Shown one piece after another: positions 52,201 to 59,873 of a stretch of DNA of 64,000 bases. Each line of letters opens with the position of its first letter. Within the stretch, counting starts at the first letter, position 1. Source of the stretch: Candidatus Desulfarcum epimagneticum (GTDB lineage: Bacteria > Desulfobacterota > Desulfobacteria > Desulfobacterales > CR-1); NCBI GenBank assembly GCA_900659855.1, contig CAACVI010000005.1:1-64000 (forward strand), given 5' to 3'. The translations under genes and the position numbers were made by a program. The notes under the pieces are model-generated. The model worked only from the letters and a program-made list of their open reading frames with translations, had not been told where the DNA came from and did no database searches.

Positions 52201-54116
52201 GTAACTTCTCAAAAAGTCAGGGGTAAAGGCGCAATTATGCGCTGGAACAAGTCATTCTGAATTTTACAATTTCAGCCAGGGGCGGATATTTATTCCGAGA
52301 CTCAAGTCGATCTTTTAGAAAGTCCCAAAATGAAATGTCCAATTTGCGGCAAGTTTTTTTAAGACTGGTAAAAGTGTCTCGGCATCGCCGTCCGGATGCG
52401 CTCCGGGTGGATCCGCTTATTTTTCGTTTTTTGACATATTCCCTGATGTCTCGTTCGCTCAAATTGTTGTGCAGGGGGATATCAGGCCGTTTTAAAACCA
52501 GCAGCAGTTCGGATTTATTCCGCCACAGGCGTTTTAATGCCAGGTCCAATGAAGCAAATCCGGTTTTACGGGTGAAAATCTCGTCAAATCGTTTTTCTAA
52601 AGACCGCTTTTGCGATTTCTCCGGATTTAAGCGATATTTTTTAAGGTCGTTGTAATAATTCCAAATGTCCGATTTGGTTTTTTTAAGCAGGTTTTTTTGG
52701 GGCTCGTTAAAACCGATGAGTTTTGTGATGGAACGTTCGGCATGAACCCAGCACAGCCCGTGGAGAAACACTTTAAACTGGCCGGCGTCATCACTGATAA
52801 TGGCCAATCCGGGGTTAAGCCCATGATAAGTGACGCTGCCGATCAATGCGCCCTCCGAGGCGATTCGCTGATGCCGGTCACTGGTGATTTTCATGCGCTT
52901 TAAAAAATCAAGCCATTGCTTTTCATCTTTAAAAATTTTGTCCGCATGGCGGGTCAGCTTAGAAAGTTGATACCCGGGAAGTTTTTGCTTTTTCATATAC
53001 ACGAGGGCCTGCTCGTTTAAAACAAAGTCCTTGTGCCGGTGGCGCAGCAGGGACAAAAAGTTGATCCGGCTTTTGCTGTCAGTACTCTTAAACCATGCAA
53101 AATATTCATTGCCGATATGGGTGCAGTATCCGTTTCTGCCGTTATGACGGGCGCCGGTATCGTCCACATTAATGTGGCCCGATATTTTTAAACCTGTGGA
53201 AAGAACCTGATCCTTTTCATCATGGAAACGGCTCTTTCCGCCAATAATGATGTTGTTAATTTGACCGGTTGATATATCCACACCCAGTTCATTTAATTGT
53301 TCTTTGATAAGCGGCTGAGTGACATGGCAGCCATAATACTGATGGAGAATAAAAGCCATCAGTGTCGACCCAAAATGGCTTCCGGCGACATGCTCAGGCA
53401 ATTGGCCGACCACATACTTACCCGAAGGGGTTTGCCATCGCTGACGCCGGTAGCATGTATTCCAGCTGCCGATAATCAGGTCCTGGACAATGTATTCCTG
53501 ACAGTCCTTTAACTTGCTGCCGCCAGGAAGATTGTCGGGTTTCAGGCAGACTGTCTCATGGATTTCCATCTTTTTGGTTTTGGATTTCTGTCGACGCTTT
53601 TTTTTCTTTCTTGTCACGCCTTTATTTGATGGCTTTTCCAGAGATGACGGTTTGATTTTGGGCCTGGGTTTTTGATTTTTCAACCTTGCGATTTCATCTC
53701 TTAAAAGCCGAATTTCCTCCATCTGGAGTTGAATGAGTTCAAGCAGCTCAGCTGCCAGAGGAGTGATTTGATCTTCAGGTATTTTGGGGATGCGTTTTAT
53801 GTTCATGCCTGCATTATAACACGGCTTTTTTCGACCTCCATAGCGGGCGCTCAAGCCGATTTTAAGACTGTTGCCATCAATTTTGATTGACCATCGGCTT
53901 TGATAAAGACAGCGGCGGCTTAGCAATCTTTATTCGCCGCTTTTTTAGGCGCTCCGAGATATCAAAAATACGGCCCTTAAAAACTTGTCAAGCTTTTTTT
54001 TAGTTTTTTACATTTTTTTTGGATGGGCTGAGTAGTCACCATTAAAACATAAGCTGTCACAATGAATCATAAAAAGTCTATGTTTTTTCATTTGCCCGGA
54101 CTTTTTGAGAAGTTAC
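52201..54116. mobile_element. IS66-family element (single-gene type), first insertion
   Basis: 1916 bp with inverted ends GTAACTTCTCAAAAAGTC (52201) and GACTTTTTGAGAAGTTAC (ending 54116). The 8-bp target TCAAAAGA is duplicated at 52193-52200 and 54117-54124. The GTAA tip and 8-bp duplication are diagnostic of IS66. Only one gene is present, as in the ISBst12-like subgroup. It interrupts the IS630 transposase after codon 29. Confidence 0.95.
52235..53926 (-). CDS. IS66-family transposase
   Basis: 563 residues. N-terminal coiled-coil region (EEIRLLRDEIARLKNQ) and a basic stretch (RKKKKRRQKSKTKK) are followed by the IS66 core: GHINVDDTGARHNG (first acidic residues), WVHAERSITKL and the C-terminal NNLSERDIREYVKKRKISGS with the catalytic Glu. 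A start at the internal Met near residue 42 (NIKRIPKIPEDQ) is also plausible and would give 522 residues. Appears intact. Confidence 0.92.
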   Translation of the reverse strand: MLSRRCLYQSRWSIKIDGNSLKIGLSARYGGRKKPCYNAGMNIKRIPKIPEDQITPLAAELLELIQLQMEEIRLLRDEIARLKNQKPRPKIKPSSLEKPSNKGVTRKKKKRRQKSKTKKMEIHETVCLKPDNLPGGSKLKDCQEYIVQDLIIGSWNTCYRRQRWQTPSGKYVVGQLPEHVAGSHFGSTLMAFILHQYYGCHVTQPLIKEQLNELGVDISTGQINNIIIGGKSRFHDEKDQVLSTGLKISGHINVDDTGARHNGRNGYCTHIGNEYFAWFKSTDSKSRINFLSLLRHRHKDFVLNEQALVYMKKQKLPGYQLSKLTRHADKIFKDEKQWLDFLKRMKITSDRHQRIASEGALIGSVTYHGLNPGLAIISDDAGQFKVFLHGLCWVHAERSITKLIGFNEPQKNLLKKTKSDIWNYYNDLKKYRLNPEKSQKRSLEKRFDEIFTRKTGFASLDLALKRLWRNKSELLLVLKRPDIPLHNNLSERDIREYVKKRKISGSTRSASGRRCRDTFTSLKKTCRKLDISFWDFLKDRLESRNKYPPLAEIVKFRMTCSSA

Positions 54117-55094
54117 TCAAAAGATTCTTAACGCATTAATTTTGCTTGGATGTGATGATGGTGAATTTCAGAAAAATCGCTCTAAAAACAAAGAGCTTTC
54201 AAAAATTCTGAATGTCAGCATGAAGAAAATTGATCGCGTGAAAAAACGTTTTGTCGAAGATGGTATCGATATTACACTGAACGGAAAAAAAGGAAGTCGT
54301 ATATACAAAAAGAAAACTGACGGAGATTTTGAGGCACGCTTGGTTGCGCTGAGCTGCAGCAAGGCTCCAGAGGGTTTTTCCAGATGGACTTTGCGTTTGT
54401 TGGCAGAAAAGGTTGTCAAGCTTGATTATATTGAAAGTATATCCCATGAAACTATTCGTGGCATTTTAAAAAAAACGAAATCAAACCATGGTTGCGTAAA
54501 GGATGGGTAATACCGCCGGAACAAAATTGCCACTTTGTCGCTCATATGGAAAAAGTTTTGGATGTTTACAAACGTCCATTTGATACAAAGTTTCCAGTGA
54601 TATGCATGGATGAATCGCCAAAACAATTGATTGGAGAAACAAAAATTCCTATTTCAGCGTCACCCGGCAAACCGGCGAGGCATGATTATGAATACAAGCG
54701 TTGCGGGGTGTGTAATATTTTCATGGCATGTGAGCCTCTGGCGGGAAACCGAATGGTAAAAATTACTGAGAGAAAGACAAAAAAAGACTGGGCATTTTTT
54801 ATAAAAGAAATTGCCCTGGCTTATGAAAAAGCCCAAAAGATAACGCTGGTTATGGATAATCTGAACACACATACTCCTGGCGCTCTATATGAAACTTTTC
54901 GACCGCATACGGCAAAAAAAATATGGGACAGATTTGATTTTGTGTATACTCCAAAGCACGGAAGTTGGCTAAACATGGCTGAAATAGAATTAAATGTTCT
55001 CATTGGGCAGTGTTTAAACAGAAGAATTGACGATATTGGAACCGTGAAAAAGGAAGTGTGCGCATGGCAAAAAGCCAGAAACAATAAAAACGCC

Positions 55095-56851
55095 GTAACT
55101 ATTCAGCAAAACCATCAGGGTTTTACTTGTTTTTTAAAACAGGCTTTGCCTGTTCCAGTTATTACTCATTGAGAAAGTCCGGCAGTTTTCCTTCAAATAA
55201 CAGGCGAAGCGCATTGCTTGGCATCACACCGTTTTTTTTGCACGTTGAAAGATAACCACGAACACGGCAAAAAATCTCGGCCCCTTTCATGGAACGAAAG
55301 CATCCAGATATCTTCTGCTGAACTTTCGTCATCCGGATATCCCGCTCGCCCTGATTGTTCGTGAACGGAACTTTCGGATCGTCCATGAAAAGCAGGGTCT
55401 CATTCTCAAAATCCGTCAGCCGCTCAAGCAAATTTCTTGCCTTGGATCTCTTCAGCGGCCCCCGTTTTCCTTTTCGTTGACTTTCGTCCGGGGCGGGGCA
55501 TTCTTTTTCGGCTTTTTGCAGCAGATTCCGATACTTTTTTCGGTATTTCATGGAATCCGCCGCTTTCAGACAGCCCCCGGCGTCATCCACCGCCATATTG
55601 ATTTCAAAAAGCAGGTCTCGGACATCCCTCGCCCATGTCTGATTGTCCTGCTCCCAGGCCCTTTCAAGCTCTCTTAAATGGTGGGCGTTGCACAATGCGT
55701 GCCGGCAGTCGATTTTAAAATACGGTTTCCAGTGATCGTGGCACAGAATTCCCTTAAAACGGGGCAAAACCCCCATCGCTTCCATGGCCTTCAAGCCTCT
55801 TTTTTTATGAGGCAGAAAACAGGTCCAGCGATCCTTGGAGACACAATGCAGCCAATGGCCTTTCCCGCCAATGTTAACGCCGGTTTCATCCGCATGGCAA
55901 AGATAAGACTCAATCAGCTTCGTCTTAGCGATTCTCTCAAAGGCTTCAAGACTGTCATACGCCTCTTTGTTGAAATTGTAAATCGACCCCCGGCTTATGG
56001 GAATGTCGGCCTGATCCCGAAGCTCTTCCTCAACCCTGCCGTATGGGATTAGCTGATATTGGGACTGATACACGCAAAAAGCTTTGACGCTGGCTCCATA
56101 CTGAACGGGACGGGTCACGCTTTCGGGAAACGGCGCGGTGTGACGCCTGCCATCCGTATCTTCAATAATCTGAGCCCGATACTCCGTCACAACACGCGAA
56201 ATATCGATGTCGATCACCTGCCGGCAGTCATACCCGATCTCCCGGTAATCCCCTTCGGGAAGCGCGGCCTGGTCCACATATATCTTTTCGACCTTGTCCG
56301 GGTCCGAAAACTTTTCAAGCGTCGTTCCCTTGCGGCCTTTCTGACCGCCGGGTTTCCTTGATCCCGGCTTTTTTTTCTTTTTCTTTCGGTTGGGGTCCGA
56401 AGACGGCGGTTTGCTGCTATTGCCGCTGTTAAGACCCAGACGGTTGACCAGCAAAATGACCAGGGCCAGCAAAAGTTCGATGGAACTTTTTAAAGCATCG
56501 GACACCTGCGGGTCTTCGTCCAGCTGTTTTTTCGTCTTTTCGACGATTTGTTCAATATTGGTTTTTTTCAGCTTCATTCTTTTTCCCGGTGACGGTTCAT
56601 AACGAATGAAGCCATTATAGCACAGGTTTTTAAAACGGATTTTTTTGCTTCACAATGCCCTGTGCCGCATTTGTTTTTTCCCCGCACGCGCGGGCGTTTT
56701 AAAACGCGATAAAAACCTCTCAATGGGCTGTCAGGACCGATCAATGAGAGTTATAACCCTCTCGGAAAACTCAGGCCCAAAACAAATTTTTCACAAAAAA
56801 CCCTGTCAAGTAAAAAATTCAGGAAATCGCTTTTTTTTGCTGAATAGTTAC
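55095..56851. mobile_element. IS66-family element (single-gene type), second insertion
   Basis: 1757 bp with inverted ends GTAACTATTCAGCAAAA (55095) and the complement TTTTTTGCTGAATAGTTAC (ending 56851). The target AAAACGCC is duplicated at 55087-55094 and 56852-56859. It interrupts the 3' part of the same IS630 transposase. Its ends and transposase differ from those of the first IS66 element, so the two insertions are independent. Confidence 0.95.
55162..56577 (-). CDS. IS66-family transposase
   Basis: 471 residues. An N-terminal Leu/Lys helical segment and basic NRKKKKKKPGSRKPGGQKGRK are followed by CHADETGVNIGGKGHW, CHDHWKPYF, CNAHHLRELERAWE and FTNNQGERDIRMTKVQQK (catalytic Glu). A complete IS66 transposase by these landmarks. 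It shares little with the gene at 52235 outside the family motifs. Confidence 0.93.
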   Translation of the reverse strand: MKLKKTNIEQIVEKTKKQLDEDPQVSDALKSSIELLLALVILLVNRLGLNSGNSSKPPSSDPNRKKKKKKPGSRKPGGQKGRKGTTLEKFSDPDKVEKIYVDQAALPEGDYREIGYDCRQVIDIDISRVVTEYRAQIIEDTDGRRHTAPFPESVTRPVQYGASVKAFCVYQSQYQLIPYGRVEEELRDQADIPISRGSIYNFNKEAYDSLEAFERIAKTKLIESYLCHADETGVNIGGKGHWLHCVSKDRWTCFLPHKKRGLKAMEAMGVLPRFKGILCHDHWKPYFKIDCRHALCNAHHLRELERAWEQDNQTWARDVRDLLFEINMAVDDAGGCLKAADSMKYRKKYRNLLQKAEKECPAPDESQRKGKRGPLKRSKARNLLERLTDFENETLLFMDDPKVPFTNNQGERDIRMTKVQQKISGCFRSMKGAEIFCRVRGYLSTCKKNGVMPSNALRLLFEGKLPDFLNE

Positions 56852-57035
56852 AAAACGCCAAAGTAAATTGGCAATTCACATCTGAAAACGCACGAATAAA
56901 ACTGCGTCGGCTTTATCCGACCTTTGACGCTTGACATGACACTACAGGCAGTTCTTTCATTTTTTTGCCTCGTTCGTTTTTGCGCATTTCTTTGTTTTTG
57001 AACATTTTAATTCAGTTGAACGCGAAAGACAAGGG

Positions 57036-57275
57036 TTATGTGGCGACAGGTCTGCATTGAAACAGGAAAAGTTTTTCGCCTTTCCATCCACATTCGATAT
57101 CCACGGCAAAACCGCTTTCCTTTTCCAGTTTCAACGCGAGTTCGGCTGTCTTGACAGCCTGCTGATCGGTCATTGAGAGATGTTCGGCCATAACCCGGGG
57201 AACCCTCGCATCAATTGTTCCGCTTCCGTCCATGGCGGGAATCGTCATTTTTCTTTTTGTGAAGATGTTCCCCAT
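57036..57275 (-). pseudogene. PEP-synthase/PPDK-like ATP-binding domain, C-terminal fragment
   Basis: 79 codons encode LSMTDQQAVKTAELALKLEKESGFAVDIECG, shown here as LSMTDQQAVKTAELAL then LEKESGFAVDIECGWKG, and finally LFLFQCRPVAT before a stop. This matches the end of the PPDK N-terminal nucleotide-binding domain (helix, then DIEWA and LYLLQxRPVT). The rest of the ATP-grasp domain and the phosphohistidine and PEP domains are missing. Its stop codon lies at the start of a 45-base sequence also found upstream of the nuclease gene at 63352. Confidence 0.7.
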
Positions 57276-57388
57276 CCCAGAGTAGCCTTTGAGACCATTC
57301 CGTGAACCGTCAAAAGACTTAAAACGGACGCGCTCCCCCTTGATATTTCCTCCTTAAACGCCTTGCTTCCCAGGGACAGGGCCGTGAT

Positions 57389-59338
57389 TCATCCGTCTGG
57401 GCCAGCGGGTTTTCCGGCGTCGGATTCCGCGGATTTTTTCCGGGCTTTCTTCGCGGGCTTTTCGGCCCCCGGCCGGTCCCCGGTCGCGGGCGCCGCCGGG
57501 GCCTGGATTTTGGCGATGAGCCCCGTCAAAACCTTTCCCGGCCCGATCTCCTCAAATTCCATGTCCCCTTGCCCCTTTAAATACAGAACGCTTTCCCTCC
57601 AGCGAACCGGAGACACGATCTGCTCCGTCAAAAGCCCGGCGATTTGATCCGCCCCATAGGGTTCGGCCGAAACATTTGAGATAACAGGTATTTGAGGCGC
57701 CGCGAATGTGAATGACTCCAAAAAACGGGCGAACGCCTCCTTGGCCTTTTGCATGAAAGGGGTGTGAAAGGCCCCGCTCACCGGCAGGATCAGATACCTT
57801 GCCCCGGCCTTTTTGAAAGCGGGCCCCGCCTTTTTGATCTCATCCCGGTCCCCGGACACCACGATCTGCCGGTCGGAATTGTCGTTGGCCAGGTGGACGT
57901 CTGAAAAGCCGCCGTCTTTGAGAATTCCCTCAATCTTTTCAGCGGGCAGGCCCACCACCGCCGCCATGCCGCCGTCTTTGGCCCCGGCCATAAGCCGTCC
58001 CCTTTCTTTCACAAGTGAAATCCCGGTCTCGAAATCAAAGACCCCGGCGGCAAAAAGCGCGTTGTACTCGCCCAGGCTGTGCCCCGCCGTGAAATCCGGG
58101 GGAGGCTCCCCGTCTTCTTTTTTCCGCATCCAGGACAGGGCGTTGACCACGTACAGGGCCGGCTGGGTGTATTGGGTCTGCCCGAGGCGTTTTTCCGGGT
58201 TTTCCAGGCACAGTTCCTGAATGTCATATCCCAGTATGCCGCCGGCTTTTTCGGTCATATCCTTAAAATCCACAAACAAAGACTTTCCCATTCCTTTTTT
58301 CTGGGAACCCTGTCCCGGGAACACGCAGGTTTTCATTTTTCTGTCTCTCCTTTTGGGCCTTTTGGGTTGACGGGTTTTTTTCAAAAGCGTCTTTCTCGCC
58401 TCTTCCAGGCGCTTTGTCTCGCCGCCGAAGGGCGAGCAGAGGGCCATGCATGAAGATTCGGAGTCCGAAGCCAGATTGGCTTTCACAAAGTTGGCCAGAG
58501 TCCCGGAGGGCCCCAGGTCCAGGTAAAGATACGATCCTTTTTTTTCAAGTCCCTGGATGGTTTCCATGAACCGGACGGGACCTTCGGCGACTTCCCAGGG
58601 GTAATCCTCGGAAATGTCGTTCATCAGACCGGCCCTTAAGCATGAGATCATGGGAAGGGCGGGCCTTTGGAAGGGAAGGGTTTTCAAAAATCGGGTGAAT
58701 GACGCCCTGGCCGGACGGATTCCAGAGGAGTGAAAGGCGCGCTCCACAGGCAGGGACATGAAGACGACGCCTTTTTTCTTTAAAAACGCCGCCGCGCGCG
58801 CCAGTCCCCCGGGGGGGCCGGAAATCACAAAATGAGAATCGAAGTGGACCCCGGCCAAAGAAACGTTTTCATAAAGGGCCGGGGAGGCCTTGTAAAGCCG
58901 GGGATCATCCAGAACGGCGGTCATTCCCCCGGGAGGGGCGTTTTCCAGGGCGTCCCGGGCCTGACGAATGACCGCCCGAAGGGCGTTTTCGGCGGAAAGG
59001 GCGCCGGAGACGGCCAGGGAGACAAACTCCCCGAGACTGGCGCCCATGACGAAATCCGGCTCAATCCCCCATTCGGCCAAAACCCGGGACAGCGCGTATT
59101 GCTGCATGAAAAGGGAGGGATGGGAAAAGGTGAGACAGTCAAACGGATCGGTTTTTTTCTTCGCCCCGTCGTACAGGCAGGACAGGACGGAGCGCCCCGC
59201 GCCCTCAGCGGCCACTTCGTCCAGGCGCCTCATCTCGCGCCCAAAAGTCCGGTTCTTCTTGAAAAACGATTCAAGACAATGATAACGTTGAGAACCCTGG
59301 CCGGAAAACATAAATATGACGGGACGCATATCTCCCAC
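57389..59338 (-). CDS. Tandem acyltransferase (trans-AT polyketide synthase type)
   Basis: 649 residues with two malonyltransferase-like domains. The first (about 5-310) has MFSGQGSQ, GASLGE (Ser in GxSxGE with Ala for His) and RAFHSSG. The second (about 333-620) has CVFPGQGSQKKGMG, AGHSLGEY, SGAFHTPFM and EEIGPGKVL, all of a competent FabD-like malonyl transferase. A Pro/Ala/Lys tail follows. Tandem ATs like this serve trans-AT synthases, the first domain often acting as a proofreading acyl hydrolase. Start GTG at 59338 or ATG at 59329. An internal ATG at 58336 has a strong AAAGGAGAG site, so the second domain may also be made alone. No trans-AT synthase is visible in the window. Confidence 0.9.
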   Translation of the reverse strand: MGDMRPVIFMFSGQGSQRYHCLESFFKKNRTFGREMRRLDEVAAEGAGRSVLSCLYDGAKKKTDPFDCLTFSHPSLFMQQYALSRVLAEWGIEPDFVMGASLGEFVSLAVSGALSAENALRAVIRQARDALENAPPGGMTAVLDDPRLYKASPALYENVSLAGVHFDSHFVISGPPGGLARAAAFLKKKGVVFMSLPVERAFHSSGIRPARASFTRFLKTLPFQRPALPMISCLRAGLMNDISEDYPWEVAEGPVRFMETIQGLEKKGSYLYLDLGPSGTLANFVKANLASDSESSCMALCSPFGGETKRLEEARKTLLKKTRQPKRPKRRDRKMKTCVFPGQGSQKKGMGKSLFVDFKDMTEKAGGILGYDIQELCLENPEKRLGQTQYTQPALYVVNALSWMRKKEDGEPPPDFTAGHSLGEYNALFAAGVFDFETGISLVKERGRLMAGAKDGGMAAVVGLPAEKIEGILKDGGFSDVHLANDNSDRQIVVSGDRDEIKKAGPAFKKAGARYLILPVSGAFHTPFMQKAKEAFARFLESFTFAAPQIPVISNVSAEPYGADQIAGLLTEQIVSPVRWRESVLYLKGQGDMEFEEIGPGKVLTGLIAKIQAPAAPATGDRPGAEKPAKKARKKSAESDAGKPAGPDG

Positions 59339-59372
59339 GCGGAACTTTTATATCCGATGATAAAAGGGCCAA

Positions 59373-59405
<33 letters not shown>

Positions 59406-59543
59406 TTTTTTGGCCGGTTGAATGTCTTATTTAGCATAAAAAATATAAAATGGAAACAAAAAAAAATTGATATTCATTTTTTGTCCCGAATCAACCAGTG
59501 GGGGGGCATCTCCAAACCCCGGGAACGGGAAAGGACGCGCATC

Positions 59544-59723
59544 ATGAAAGAAAGCCGGGACAACGGCGAAAGCGCCCTGGCCTGCATGAAACACGGAATC
59601 CGCGTGGACGCGGACCGGGCGGACTGCCGGGATCCGGAGATTTACCGCAAGTTCAGGCCGTCGTGCCTGATCTGGTTCATAAGAAAAGAAAGAAGAAGGA
59701 AAGAAAAAAGGGAAAACCCATGA
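59544..59723 (+). CDS. Small Cys-containing protein of unknown function
   Basis: 59 residues from the ATG at 59544, preceded by GGAAAGGA. The sequence ACMKHGIRVDADRADCRDP then YRKFRPSCLIW has three cysteines spaced as in small metal-binding or zinc-ribbon-like proteins, and a very basic tail (RKERRRKEKRENP). The CxxHGI...C...KFRxSC pattern suggests a conserved small family, but none is named. It lies between the acyltransferase and the second ATPase-nuclease block. Confidence 0.45.
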   Translation: MKESRDNGESALACMKHGIRVDADRADCRDPEIYRKFRPSCLIWFIRKERRRKEKRENP

Positions 59724-59873
59724 GCCGGCCGGCTTTTGATCAAGTAGTCACAGGCGGACAGGGCCGCCACATATAAGCGCCCCCGCCATGAAAAATACTG
59801 TGTTGCAAATATCGGATAAATATTTTATAAATGGGCTGTTTTCATAATTCGGAAATCCATCGGGGAAAATACC

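Larger units (their letters stand above)
52113..56934 (+). pseudogene. IS630-family transposase, split in three by IS66 insertions
   Basis: Segment 1 (52113-52200): MKKYIVTLTQAERKNLMAL. Segment 2 (54125-55094): LNALILLGCDDGEF, an N-terminal helix-turn-helix, then the DDE core with VICMDESP, LVMDNLNTHT and HGSWLNMAEIE. Segment 3 (56860-56934): ENARIKLRRLYPTFDA then TGA. Removing both IS66 elements and one copy of each target duplication restores the order. One frame change remains, at an A-tract near 54467-54475: the first frame must slip by -1 on A-AAA-AAA to read the second. Such slippage is used by several IS families, so it may be programmed. Confidence 0.9.
52042..56942. mobile_element. 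IS630-family element, itself interrupted by two IS66 elements
   Basis: The ends are inverted repeats: TGTCATGTCAAGC at 52043 and its complement GCTTGACATGACA ending 56941. They are flanked by the TA target pair (52040-52041 and 56943-56944) that defines IS630/Tc1-type insertion. Without the two IS66 insertions the element is about 1.2 kb, usual for the family. It sits six codons into the DUF1703-type gene. Confidence 0.92.
50620..56960 (-). pseudogene. AAA-ATPase/DUF1703-type nuclease gene split by nested transposons
   Basis: The 5' end is at 56960: MKELPV, ending at 56943. The IS630 element then intervenes, and the frame resumes at 52041 with GISDFKKIMEEGLYFVDKS, PRPRRFGKT (P-loop) and LVLIDEYDTPIH. 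It runs to YDV at 50622, where the IS21-like element cuts it. Rejoined across the TA target, codons read through exactly (CCT GTA GGC). The C-terminal nuclease part (GRYDVAVVP..AIIMEFK in the copy at 63464) is lost. The ATG now seen at 52048 comes from the IS630 end. The family is a conserved AAA-like ATPase plus PD-(D/E)XK nuclease of unknown function. Confidence 0.92.

Noticed and set aside
54492-55172. A separate 226-codon transposase gene
   Set aside because: It is the second half of the IS630 transposase, joined to the first by a -1 slip; its last 25 or so codons are IS66 sequence, and the genuine end lies at 56934.
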